Part shown: positions 9,917 through 21,914 of the stretch, piece by piece
Layout: the number at the start of each line of letters is the position of its first letter
Numbering within the stretch: the first letter of the stretch is position 1
DNA from: Brachionus rotundiformis
Lineage: Eukaryota > Rotifera > Eurotatoria > Ploima > Brachionidae
Assembly: GCA_016802295.1 (NCBI GenBank)
Contig: JAESIW010000203.1
Coordinates: 588,044 to 652,043 of the forward strand
Length of the DNA: 64,000 nucleotides
Reading direction: 5' to 3'
The notes under the pieces: generated by a model
What the model saw: the letters and a program-made list of their open reading frames with translations, nothing else
Told to the model about the DNA's origin: nothing
Database searches by the model: none
Made by a program: the position numbers and the translations under genes

Positions 9917-10333
9917 ATGAAAATTTTCTGTGAAATATTCCATCGAGCCCTGAATAATTCGTCACATTTTAATGGCGCCTGTTTTCACTACATCAATCCA
10001 AACATCACTCTTGGAACTAAGTCCAACCAAACTGTGGCCACTTCTTCACGTAAAATAGACGATCTCGAAGCAGCTATTTTTATCATTGTTGTTATTTGCT
10101 TTTATGGTCTTTCTATATTCTTCATGGTTGTTGCCAATATTAGATTTAACTTTGTTATTGATAGAGATATAAATGGAAAATTTTATTGTTGGTTTAAGAA
10201 GAAAAATGACCTGTACGAGAGCCAAAGAGATGAGACTAAAAATACAATTGATATTATCTTTAGTGACTCGTCAAAATTGCTTACTTCAGTGGCAGTAGGA
10301 TCTGATCAATGCGACAAAATTGTTAATGTGTAA
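9917..10333 (+). CDS. Small single-pass membrane protein, KCNE/MinK-like architecture
   Basis: A 138-residue protein with no cleavable signal peptide evident. The N-terminal domain has three glycosylation sequons (N14, N29, N37) and is followed by DDLEAA and one membrane helix (about 52-75, with CFYG at 61-64), then a basic-aromatic cytoplasmic part (NGKFYCWFKKKNDLYESQRD). Glycosylated N-terminus outside, LEA just before the helix, an FxG-type motif inside it and a short juxtamembrane cytoplasmic tail are the layout of KCNE beta subunits, which tune voltage-gated K+ channels. The similarity is in layout and a few residues only, so the function is a suggestion. It stands alone, with a clear ATG. 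Confidence 0.7.
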   Translation: MKIFCEIFHRALNNSSHFNGACFHYINPNITLGTKSNQTVATSSRKIDDLEAAIFIIVVICFYGLSIFFMVVANIRFNFVIDRDINGKFYCWFKKKNDLYESQRDETKNTIDIIFSDSSKLLTSVAVGSDQCDKIVNV

Positions 10334-13300
10334 TTTTTGTAATTAAATAAATTTTTTTAAGATTAATTTAAACCCTTTATTAAACATAATTAATTGTTTA
10401 TTTATTTTTGATACTTAAATGTAATCTAAAATATTTTTAGATAATTTTTAAAACCTCTTTAAAGATGCATTGATTATTGTTCTGAAAGATTACATGCTTA
10501 CTGAAATATTAATAGATGATAAAAATTATTGTTTTATTTTAAACAGATAAAGTGACTATAAAGACTTTTATTAATATTAAATTAATTAAAATCAACAATA
10601 AAATTGATAAGTCTAAAAATTTTAATTTTCTTAACTTTTTTTATTAATAACAAAGGGACACAAAAGAAATGATTAAGCTGATTGTTTTAATATATCAATT
10701 AATCATTATTTGAAGTAAATGTTAATTTTAAAAATTAAAAATATCATGATATTATTTCCCAATATAAATGAGATATCTTAAATCAATTTTGGTAAAAATT
10801 TTTCTGTTTAAAGATTCAAAATTTGACCAAATCATTTTTGCTAAAGTCAAAATATATCTTTATAAATTTGAAATAGATATTTTAAAATTAAATTAATTTT
10901 TTTAAAAAGGTACCTTATTTTCTTTGCTTATTTGATCATAGTTAATTAGTAACAAAAAACAATTAAATAAATTTTTCCTTCATTATTGGTCCATATGACA
11001 AATTAGATAACACTTAATATTTTTTTGTCTTTTTATAACAAAGAGTAAATTTTTAGATTTAATTTGACCGGTTCCTATCTAAAATCAGAGAAAAAATTAA
11101 AAATTTCAATTAAATTTTGATATCGCAAAATTAAAATAAATAATTATTTATCTAAGAAATTTTTCAAATTTCATTTATTGTAAATAAATTTCTCAAATTT
11201 TTGGAGCACAATTTTTTCAATATCTGTATATAAAATGGTCACAAAAAATATCATATTTTGTTTTATTATTTAATTTGATTTCATTTTAGCTTTGATACAT
11301 AGCGATTAATTTAGTGTATAAATTCCATTTCATTCCTATTATCTATTCAAACGAATACATTTTTGTATTCAAGACACAAACAAAATTCTGAGCACTTATT
11401 CAATCAAACAAAAAAATATCAAAATAATAATTAATTTTAGTTTTCAGGCATTTGTGATTAAAATTTATTCATCTAAAAGATACAAGAGCTACAAATTCTT
11501 GTCGCTTTTGGCATACAACAAAACCTTATTCAAGCAATTTGTTTGTATTGATGATTGCCAATTATTTTACTTATATATTGATCTTACGCTTTTAACTTTA
11601 ACTTTTATTGATGACAACTAAAAACTTATAGAAAAAAAAGCATACAATTTAACAATTATTTATATTTAGAGAACAATATTTGATTTAAAAAATAAAAACA
11701 AACAAATTGTTCAATATATAAAAGAGTTCTAACTTTGGTTAAATTATTAGCTACGTGGGAAAGCAAATTTTAGCCAGAAAACTACATTTCTACGATACTC
11801 TCTGATAATTATCTTCTCAAGCAACACCAACACACGATTAAAATTAAAATATTTTGAATTATTTTTAATTTAATTAAAAAATAATAACTAATTTGGATAT
11901 ATTTTTTATTCATTCAATTTAGAGAATGTTTATGAGATTTTTGTTTGTTGGCAAATAAATTGGTCAAACTGGAATAGATAAAAAAAAGAGAAGTTTTTTT
12001 TTTGCTATTAATTAAATGCTAAGTACACTTGATAATTTTGTCACTGAACATTTAAAATGCTCATAAAAAAGCATTACATAATCACAATGTTATGTAAGAA
12101 GTTGAAATCCTCATATTAAATTGGTTCGAGGATCACTTGATCGAACCAGAAAATCCACTTTTGAGGAATCAATTCTAATCTAAATATTTAAATGTTTGAT
12201 TAAGCATTTTATGTGAGTTTTTTTCTCTCCAAATTTGCCTACATTCAATATCTTATATTACGTAATTTTTGCCTCTTTTTATAGAAATACATAACTCAAA
12301 TTATATAAACATTCTAGATAATGAATAAATTTTTTATATTCGAGCAGAATATTGGCTAAAGTTACGTAATAGCAGTGTTATTACGTATACAATGTATGAA
12401 AAGAGTTTTGTTGCCAAGACTATATAGTTCTTTGTTGGTGAAACATTTTGTTTTTTGTTGTGCTTTTTACAATTACAGCCAAAAATTGGTTTAGGGATAC
12501 AAAAGGCGCCAGATTTAGCTACCATCTAATTGTGTATATTTGTGAGTGTATGTGTGTGTGTGTGTATATATGATATTATATGTTTATAATATTTGAAATA
12601 GTTGAAATTTTATTTAAAAAAATTGATACAAAACCCTTTTCAAGCTAAGCAAAGAGCAAGTTCTTGTTCTTTTTTTTCCCAGAGAGTAACCAAGCAGTCA
12701 AAAGAGCTCGACTGTAGATCAATCGAGCGTATGCATAGGCTTTTAACCATTTTGCCAAGCTCAAGCTTGGCAACTACTACACGCCCATTCGACCACTACC
12801 ACCAGCACCGTCAGTGCACATAGGTCTTCGGATTTTTTCCACACACACACACATTTTTTTTTCTCTAGTCTTTATTGATTTTCTTTCTCAAATTAGTCTA
12901 TAATTAAAATTATAATAATAAATTTACAATATTTAAATTTTTATTTATATTAAAGAGTAAAAAAATTACGTAACATTAAATGCAAGCAAATAATATCAAG
13001 TTTGCTATTATCTCAAGGGTTAATATTGTAAATTATTTCGAAATAAATAACTACGCAATATTATGAATTAAGCTACAATGGACTAGTATTCAAGGGCGTG
13101 AGTACTCGGGATTTTAAAACTTTATATTCATTAGCATATTTAGTTGTGTAATCTTATTTTTTTTTTTTTTTTTATATTTTCTTTAAAAAAATATATTTAT
13201 ATTTTTATAAGTAAAAAAGCAAATATCAAGTTAAGCTAAAATGTAGTGTAATAGTATTAATAATTAAGTTGTAGAGTGACATTTGAGAGTCTAATTATTA

Positions 13301-14532
13301 AAAAAAAAGATTTTTTTTTAATTAATTAATTTAATGGCTCGGTTTATTATCGGACAGAGCTGATTTGGGTCTATGTGACAGAAACGAGTTAATGAATGAT
13401 CACGTTTCTAATCACGAAGGTTACGTAACCAAATTGGATTGATTTAAATTGTAAATTAGGCAATCAGGCGACTCTGGAAGCAGCAGCATTTTGGCACACT
13501 AAGTGGTTGCTCCTACTTGCCTAGGACATTTATTTAAATAAAATTAATTCTTTATTTTTTTATGTACGGTTCACAATTTAGAAAATTATTTTTTGGTTGC
13601 TATACCAAATTGGACTGTTAGCTAATAGCTTTATAATTCTCAATTTAGAAGCAGTTTTTTTTTTCTTATTTTCTTTTTTATTTTTTATTAAATTTATTCA
13701 AAGTAGCACTAATCAGTGACAAACTAAATTTTAACTATTACGTAATATATATATTTTTTCATAACATTATGATTATATTTAACTTAAATTAAGGCTTCGA
13801 TACAAACTGTTCTCATTAGTCATCCAAGTTGTTAAACTATTATGCTTCAGCGTTAAAGTGATGAATGAAGAAAATTTTTCTCTTTTTTTTTTTGTTTTAT
13901 TTATATTTATAAATTTATTTTATTTTTAAATTCGCAATTCTTGGTTCTCTATAAGTAAAAATTAAGCTCTAAATAAAATAATTTGCCATTTTTTGTTTCT
14001 ATTTCACTTTTTATTTAAAATGAGAGTATGCTAGAAAATTTCTTCGAATGGCTAGATATACCCCTCTTTGGAAAACTTGGTTAAATTTAGAATTTTGATT
14101 TTTTTTTGTTTTGCGTAAATTTTATCAATTTAACTAGATAAGAAATAAATAATAGTAAAATTGCGCTTTGTATCTCACCTGTACCCACCTTTAATTCATG
14201 CTAATTAATTAAATTTAATTGCTCATGTTTTTACGTGTACATTTTTATCTGCAAAATGGAATATTTTGCCAAAGCTTTGTTTTACTATAAGAATAAATAA
14301 AAAATTTAGTTGTGTCACTTTTTTTTTTATCATTTTTTATTTAATAAAAATAATTTTAAAAAAATAAATTTTTATAGATAAAATTTCATTTAGTAATTAA
14401 AACACCTGAATATTAGGAAGAAAAATATGATTATGTTTAATTGATATTTGTGACCAAGCGTGTATAAAGATAACCAACAAAAGCAACACTTCTGTCGCAC
14501 AGAACCACATATCTGGCTTTTAATTCAAAACA
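10334..14532. other. 4.2-kb non-coding region upstream of LIN-41
   Basis: No convincing coding exon. It contains the repeated bZIP-type sites listed separately, a (TG)n microsatellite at about 12541-12566, a (CA)n run at about 12840-12853, and a relatively GC-rich stretch at about 12640-12830 that could be a promoter or a non-coding first exon of LIN-41. A cacag acceptor-like site lies shortly before the LIN-41 ATG, so the 5' UTR may be spliced, in cis or to a leader. Confidence 0.5.
12074..13745. promoter_or_regulatory. Cluster of PAR-bZIP/E4BP4-type sites
   Basis: Perfect TTACGTAA palindromes occur at 12258-12265, 12362-12369, 12966-12973, 13421-13428 and 13738-13745; TTACATAA and its complement TTATGTAA at 12074-12081 and 12090-12097; and a near copy TTACGTAT at 12381-12388. 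These are the D-box-like sequences bound by PAR-bZIP and NFIL3/vrille factors. They are concentrated upstream of LIN-41; elsewhere I found single copies near 32650 and 55145 only. A regulatory role is inferred. Confidence 0.5.
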
Positions 14533-17500
14533 ATGGCTATGATCGAAAATGAATCAATCGAGGATGCTAGTAGCACTTGTCCACAAAACAATGCCAAAGC
14601 CACATCTGACACAAGTCAAAATGGCCAAGCGGTCGATTTAAAACTCGGCCCGGACTTAACTCTGCTGACCAACACTGAGCCATCGCTGGCCAACAATTGC
14701 TTTTTTGCCTCATTCGAAACCGACTTTTGCACCAAACAACCAAATAAGCTTTGCGATCTTATCGAAAGCCAGCATCACTTGAACTCGAACCTGCTCGATT
14801 TGAGCCTGTTCAATCGTTTGGCCTTGGAAACTAATCAGAATTTGCCATATGCCGACTTGAATCAATCACCAGAGCCCACGTGCTCATACTGTTCGCGTAC
14901 CAGCGACTCAAAGCTGCTAAGCTTGGACTGTAACATGCACAAGATATGCAACCAATGCCATGCCATAAGCAGTTCATCGTCAAGCCGCAAGAATTCAGAG
15001 CCTGGCACCAAGCTAAAAGCCGACTTTTCGGCCAATACCACCAACAGCGAGACCAGTGGCAGTATTGAGTCTTCGTCAGTGTCCTCTAGTGATGACAATT
15101 TTGAGCTGAGATTCGAACAATTGATTGGCATCAAATGTAAGCTGTGCTCATTAATGGAACATGATTTGAACATGAATAAGCTGTTGTCTTCGTCTATGTC
15201 GTCATCACCGTCTAACTCGTGCCAATTGAACCGCATGCTAAGCACCAAATCGAACACAATCACAGACGAAAGCCTATTTGACGAAAATATGACCAGCACC
15301 AATTTGAGCTCGAGCCAAAGCCACAATGATCAAATATTCGATCTATTTTCCAACTCAAATTCTGTCATAGATGTGCTCAAACACTTGAGCATGGACCAAG
15401 ACGACTTTAATTTCTCATCACTAAATCAATTGACACCGGTAAATAGTTTTCAATGTTTGAATCAAAATTATCCAAAGCCAAGCAACACACACAAGAATAG
15501 CAAGCAATCTTTTACCAATCTGGTATCCAATTTTAACAATTTGGACCTAATGAATGCACCATTAAATCTGCCTCCTTATCTTAACAATTCGTCATCGTCC
15601 TCATCGTCATCCACATCGTCGGCATCGTCTACCTCATCACAAACACTGGCAAATCAAAATTTCAACACTCTGGTTGACAACTGGTCGCTTAACTTGAAAA
15701 ATTGCCAATCGTGTATGGAAAAACCAGAATCGATTTGCTACTGTTTGGACTGCAAGGAGCGACTGTGTCGGAACTGCTATCTGGCTCATCAGCGAGTTCG
15801 CTTGACCAAAGAGCATAGGATTCAATTCTTGGATATGAACAATAATATGGACAGCTTTTTGCTTTCGAACCATTTGATGCCACATGGTTCTATTGACGCT
15901 CAGAAAAACATTTTGGAAAAAAATCTTAGCTCAAACAATTTAGGCTGCTTTTCTTCGGCTCACACGCCTTCATCCAGCTCCAATCGTGTGCCTCTCATGA
16001 CCAATTCGCCTGATCTATCGCTAAACCAAAGTGTAAGTTTGCATTAATCAATGGTCCATAATTCCCTAATTAACTAAACAAAAAGAAAACATTTAAGTCA
16101 AATTCATGATTTTAAATTTTGCAAAATAAAACCTGATTTTAATAATTTTAATTAAATAATTGTGCCATTTATTTATTGTTACTAATTAAACAAATATTCA
16201 TTGAATGACTTTTTTTTTTAATTTATATTTTAAATTTTAATGACATTTAAGTATGGAAAAACTTTTAAAAATGATAAAAAGACTTATTGCTATTTTGTTA
16301 AATGATATATAGAAATAGAATGAAAATTAAACTTATCTGTTCAGGATGTGGTTTTTAATTATTCAAAATTATTTTTATTTTTTTCCATTATCAATATTGT
16401 CAATTTAATCAAGTTTATTATTTTTGTTTAAATTTAGATCAAAATGCCGATATATCATATATTTACTGTCATTACTGTTTATAAGATATTTTTGTTTAAA
16501 TGATTTTTAAATTTTGAAAAGATAACAAAATATGAAAATTTATTATTTTGTTTCAAAGTCAATCAAATACATAAGTTTCTATATTTTAGTTATTATTCTT
16601 ATAAATTGTTCATTCAAATTAATTTTTTTCATAAGATATCTTGATCAAATAGAAAAATTGCCTTTTATTTTGTTTCTAAATTAAATCGCTTTTTTTCCAA
16701 TCGAGAACTATCTATCAAAAATTAATAAAATTTTATTTAACTTTTTATTGCGTAAATACTAATCAATAATGTAGAATTTTTTAATTAAATGTTTATTTTT
16801 ATTTTTAAATTTTTTGCCAATTTTTTACCCTAAATATTCCAAAACGAATAATTATCGATTTTTATTCTCTAATTTTTAATTTTTTTCTCAATTAGTTTTA
16901 ATTAACCTTGTTTATTAATAGCCATCCATTGGAGTAAACTGCTTGCTACAACAGTCTCCAATCAGCCAGACAGGTTCAAAACTAGGTCCCACTGGATCAA
17001 ACTACGACCAAATTCAATTAGGCAATCAGAACAATCTGGTTCTACAAGTGATGTCAATGATGAACCATTTGAAGGCATCAGAGTTGGACTTTACGCCTTT
17101 GCTAAATAGCAGCTTGCTTGATTTTAATGGCAGCAATACTGGCACACTAATTACCAATTCAAGTCTGGGCTCGATCAAGTGTTCACAGCATCCAAGCGAA
17201 ATTTGCAATTTATTTTGCAATAAGTGCCAGAAAATTCTGTGCACCGAATGCTCGATGCACTTGCATCGTCAGCATGCCAAAGTTAGCCTAGTAGAGGCGG
17301 TAAATGAGGCCAAGCTCTCCACAGAAAATCTTATCAACGAGTCCACTCAAATCATTGACGTTTTCAAGGACAGTCTGACCAAGTCGATTCAGATGGTTGG
17401 TCGAATTCAAACAAAAGCAGAAACAGTGTCATGCGAAATAAGCAAGACCCATATTCAGCATCTAAAGGCGCTTGAGCAGCGCAAAAAAGTCCTACTTGAA

Positions 17501-19024
17501 AATTTGGAAAAAATTCAAACTGCCAAAATAAATGCACTTAATAAACAAATTGGTGACATAAAAAAAGTTTACTCGAACATAGACGAATCTGTCAAAGAAG
17601 TAAAGACAAAAATAAAACAACTACCATCTTCTCAGTCAAGCTTGTACCAGGAACATCACATACAACTATTGTTCGAGTGTAAACAAAAACTAATCAAAGA
17701 AATACAGACACTTAAGCAATTTCATTCAAATAATTATCATCGATTGTTGCCACTATTTCAGCCTTGTGAAACAGACGAGCTTTTTTTCACAGCTCCGGAC
17801 CCGGCTCTGCACAATGCCATAGCTCAAATGGGATTTTTGACCAGCACTGCTTACGGTCCCAATTGCATTGCATATGGCGATGGACTCGCCCATGGACTTA
17901 AGACAAAAATATCCTCTTTTATCATTCAAACCAAAGATCATCTTGGTGAATTGAGATGCATTGGTGGAGACTCGGTCAATGTGCTCATACAAGGACCAGA
18001 CAATCATTTGTATTGTGTAGATGTGGTCGACAAACAAAATGGTACTTATTTGGTCAACTATTGTCCACCATTGGATGGCATTTATATTATATCAGTTTTG
18101 GTAAATGGAAGTCACATTCAAAGTAGTCCATTTACAATTCAAGTTAAATCTGGTCGTAGCTACAACAATATTGGTAAAACAATATTCATGATTGATGGTG
18201 GCGGAGAGGGAAATGAAGATGGTCAATTTTGTAGACCTTGGGGCGTTTGTTGTGACTCATATGGCAATATTATAATCGCTGACCGATCAAATAACAGAAT
18301 TCAAATTTTTGATAGTAGAGGCAAATTTTTGCGCAAATTTGGTTCTTATGGTACACGAGCTGGTCAATTTGATAGACCTGCCGGTGTGGCATTTGACAGC
18401 AAATTGAATAGGATTATTGTGACAGACAAAGACAACCATCGTATTCAGGTGTTTCAGCATGATGGTACTTTTTTGTTCAAATTTGGCGAAAAAGGCAGCA
18501 AACCAGGACCATACTTTAACTATCCATGGGATGTAGCTGTTTCAGGCGAGTCCAATATTTTGATTTCAGACACAAGAAATCATCGCATTCAACTGTTTAA
18601 TTTAAATGGACAATATTTGAACAAATATGGATTTGATGGTCCTTTATGGAAGCAGTTCGACTCACCACGAGGTGTAGCATTCAATGCTCAAAACCAGATC
18701 ATAGTCACAGATTTTAACAATCACAGATTGCTGGTCATTAACCCTGACTTTCAGACAGCCAAATTTCTGGGCAGTGAAGGCAACGGAAACGGCCAATTTC
18801 TGAGACCACAAGGCTGCGCAGTTGACCACGAGGGAAACATAATCGTGGCTGATAGTAGAAATTACCGCATTCAAATATTTTCTCCCAATGGATTGTTCAA
18901 GTGCAAATTTGGCACGCAAGGAACTGGAGCGGACCAAATGGACAGACCGTCAGGTGTATGCATTACTCCCGAAGGTCATATACTGGTAGTCGATTTTGGA
19001 AATCATCGTGTTCTAGCTTTTTGA
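14533..19024 (+). CDS. TRIM71: LIN-41/TRIM71-type RING-B-box-filamin-NHL protein
   Basis: Two coding exons, 14533-16032 and 16922-19024, join in phase 0 to give about 1200 residues. Order of parts: a RING-like set (C117, C120, C132, H135, C138, C141, then C202 and C205 after a long serine-rich insert), B-box 1 (about 390-435), B-box 2 (about 584-620), a coiled coil (about 630-760), a filamin/Ig repeat (about 815-912) and six NHL repeats to the end. NHL blades such as ADRSNNRIQIF, TDKDNHRIQVF, SDTRNHRIQLF and TDFNNHRLLVI are nearly those of TRIM71. The family binds mRNA hairpins through the NHL propeller, represses or destabilises targets in the cytoplasm and controls developmental timing. Regulation by let-7 is suggested by 3' UTR sites. 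It is longer than the human protein because of low-complexity Ser/Asn stretches. Confidence 0.95.
16033..16921 (+). other. LIN-41 intron (889 nt)
   Basis: Donor AGT|gtaagt and acceptor aatag|CCATCC, phase 0. AT-rich with stops in all frames; no internal gene seen. It is much longer than the other introns of the window. Confidence 0.9.
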
Positions 19025-19452
19025 CCAGTGCACTATCAAAATTGAATCTGTTTAATGTTTAATTTAACAAAAAATCAAAAATAGCTCTATTTATTAAGGA
19101 CTGTATGTTTATTATTATTATTAGATTAATTAATTTACTATTTAGGAAGCAGTTCTTTAAATTTTAAGCCTCAGGTAATTTTGTTAGGATAAAAAAAAAA
19201 CATTTTTTTCCCTCACTGGATGTCAATGTGCTATCAATTGGAAAAAAGCAGACACATTCATTAAAGGAAAAATTAAAATAAAAATAAAAAAAAAAAGACA
19301 ATCATCTAATGATATAAAAGCGTTTGGCAACAGGTTTATATCTAACTTTATGCTCGGTCTAAGAAGCGAAATTTTAAAAAGTTTTAAACTTGTAGTGAAA
19401 CTTGTTCGCTTCGTAGATAAAATAAGAAAAGCTAATTTAATTAAATAATTTT

Positions 19453-19750
19453 TTACCTCATTAAATAAATACCCATTTTTTCGTTTTTTTTTTAAATTAA
19501 ATTTTTTAGTTAATTGTTTATAAAAAAAAATTTTAAATTGTACCTCTTTTCAACACTACCCTCTATATATTTCAGGAATTTAAGAAAAATTATTTTTTTG
19601 AAACTCAAAGCCAAGTTGCTTAATTTGTTATAATTGTATTAGTTATTAATATTTTATATAATATATATCTTTATTCATTTAGACAATTTTTTTAGCAAAT
19701 GTTTCACAATTCTCTTCTCTATTAGTTTTTTAATTATTATTATTACCTCA
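19453..19750 (+). promoter_or_regulatory. Three let-7 seed matches in the LIN-41 3' UTR
   Basis: TACCTCA at 19453-19459, TACCTC at 19541-19546 and TACCTCA at 19744-19750. TACCTC pairs with let-7 nucleotides 2-7, and the following A is the usual base opposite nucleotide 1. All three lie after the LIN-41 stop and before the AATAAA at 19829. A bulged version, CTACCCTC, follows at about 19556. Strong 3' supplementary pairing is not obvious at any site. Confidence 0.7.
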
Positions 19751-19828
19751 ATAGAATTTTTTTAAATTCCAATTTTCAATGAAAATTTTTTATCTAATTT
19801 TATTAAATTTTTCTTTTTTTTTTGAATC

Positions 19829-19834
19829 AATAAA
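19829..19834 (+). terminator. Probable poly(A) signal of LIN-41
   Basis: AATAAA about 0.8 kb after the stop codon, followed by a T-rich stretch and a GTCCTGTGATGTTTTGG G/T-rich region. Confidence 0.5.
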
Positions 19835-20135
19835 GCGTTTTTGAATATTTTTTTTTTGAAAGACAAGTAGAGTCCTGTGATGTTTTGGCATTTTTTTTGA
19901 AAATTTATCACTAGCCGGTTTAATCTATTAGAACATTTAGTGATTTTTTTATTTTTCTAATAAAATTTTTTAAATTAATTTAAAAGGTTTCTAAATTTTG
20001 ATAATAATATACTTAAAAGTTGAATTATTTTCTTTTATTCATAAATTTGGACTCAATCATACAATCAAACTTAATAACAATTTCATCTGTATAATTATTT
20101 TTTTTGTTAACTTTTTAGAAAAAAATTTATTTTAA

Positions 20136-21485
20136 CTATTTATTTTCATAAACAATAAAAATTTTCTTAAAATCTCTATAAACTATGTCATGTGTTGATT
20201 CATTTTGGTCAAATTTAAAACTAATTCCAACAAAATTTTCCTCATTGGTTCGCATCTTTTGCTCAAGAGATGGGTCTAGCTTGATGAGACCAAGCGGCGA
20301 ATCTCTAAATCCATGCACTTTTAAAATAACCCTTCCAGTCTCTTTATTATCATTTAAATCGTCAACTAAATATCTTTTACATAGACAATTTAATTAATAA
20401 TCTGATTAAAAATGATCTTTACTTTAAATGGTTTTGAATGATGTCTTTCACTATTCGATTTGGAAAAAATCCTTTAATACGCAAAAAACTAATGTTGGTA
20501 ATTTCAGTACCGATCTCTTCGAAATAGTTTTTTCTGTATGAATAAAATAATAATAGATATTAAATTTTTTTTTAAATATTACAAATCAATGCGATTAATT
20601 AGACATCCAAGTAAATTTTCGATTTCAGTCCAATCTTTTCCGTCAGCAATATTTTTAAACAAAATTTTTTGAATCAATTCACTAGGTCCAGTGGTAACTT
20701 GACAGTCCATTCGATTTAGACAGCTGAAAACTCTTTTTGTGCCAAAAATATCCTTTAGAGCTTTCTCAGGATCGTCACCAGAATCTTTGGTCATCCAGAA
20801 AGCAAAAAAAGATAGTTTTATTTTTTTCAAAATGTTTTTAAATAAATCAAAATCTTTGCTTTTCTTAACTTCAGCAATCAAAAGCTCTGTCTCTGAATAT
20901 TTGATTAGTCTTACTGTTGGTAAGGGATATTTTTAAAAGTTTACCATATTTCTCATATCCAGTATATTTAATACTTTTTTTCACAAAATTAATTGGAATT
21001 CTGTCATACATTGATCGAGGAACGCTCAGAGTCAGCCTACCACTAGGTGTTAAACACGCACAGGTGTCGCAGTCCAATTTTGTGTTTAAAGAATATAAGT
21101 ATAGATCTCCTTTATTTTAATTTAACAATAATTTATTGCATTATTTCAAAGCTAATTTTACCATTATTCAAAAATTTATCAATGAAATTATCTGAAAGCA
21201 ATTCAGATAAATTAATTTGTGACAAAAAATAATATTTTTTGAACAAATCTTTTATTTGATCAAAAACTTTTTCTTTATTCGGAACGATTATATCAACCTT
21301 TTGAGATAAAATAGAGTCAAATCTATTTTTTATGATATTTAAATAAATTGGTTTTTTTTATAAAATTTATCTTCTCATTGAAAAGCTATTTTTAAATTGT
21401 TTTTTTATCTTTTTAAATTTTCAATTTTTTTAAAATCAAATTTACCAACCTGGTGACAAAACGAGTCTGTGAATAGATTACTCAT
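20136..21485 (-). CDS. RPP40: RNase P/MRP protein subunit p40
   Basis: Six exons on the minus strand: 21485-21450, 21385-21162, 21109-20945, 20913-20583, 20533-20423 and 20373-20136. Introns are 64, 52, 31, 49 and 49 nt. The protein, after one base is removed in exon 2, has 367 residues, close to human RPP40 (about 363). Matching blocks in order: INLSELLSDNFIDKF, GDLYLYSLNTKL, CLTPSGRLTLSV, the helical core with LLGCLINRIDL, FLRIKGFFPNRIV and the C-terminal VILKVHGFRDSPLG. Human RPP40 has the same succession ending with QGFADSP. The subunit is part of nuclear RNase P and RNase MRP, which process tRNA and rRNA precursors. The frame breaks at a run of six T (21326-21331), where five would restore it; a sequencing error is likelier than a pseudogene, since all splice sites and frames are otherwise intact. 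Confidence 0.88.
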
Positions 21486-21914
21486 ATTGTTCTATAATTA
21501 AAACAAATTCGTCTTATCTAAATTTTTAATTAAGTGAGGACAAATTACTTCCTTAAACTGGTATTTTAATAATAGCCAAAGATTAATTAATTTTTTATTG
21601 ATTTTTTTAAATCAAAAGTTTAAATGTATATATACAAAAGAAAACATTTTTTATGGAAAATAATCTAGTTTAATCTTCCACAATGTCAAAATAAACAAAA
21701 ATAAAAAATTAATTTACCAAATAGAACAAATCATCAAAAATTATTAAAATAAAAAAAATGAAGAATAGTATGAAGGTTTTTTTTTAATCCCCGATAATAA
21801 TTTGACAGTTTAATTACCACATTATTTTAATAAAATCTTAATAGAAACTAATTCTATTTTGAAAGCAGTAAGAAAACCATTTCCTAGTTGGTAATTCCAA
21901 TTCTAACAAATAAA
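21486..21914. other. Spacer between syndecan and RPP40
   Basis: Both flanking genes are on the minus strand; the 429-bp spacer should hold the syndecan 3' UTR and the RPP40 promoter. No gene seen. Confidence 0.5.

Larger units (their letters stand above)
19025..20135. other. LIN-41 3' UTR and spacer to convergent RPP40
   Basis: U-rich 3' UTR holding the let-7 seed matches and poly(A) signal listed separately; the rest is the 3' side of RPP40, which is read from the other strand. Confidence 0.6.

Noticed and set aside
12602..12823. 73-codon open frame on the plus strand
   Set aside because: Low-complexity composition, no domain, and location in a promoter-like region; more likely a non-coding exon or chance.
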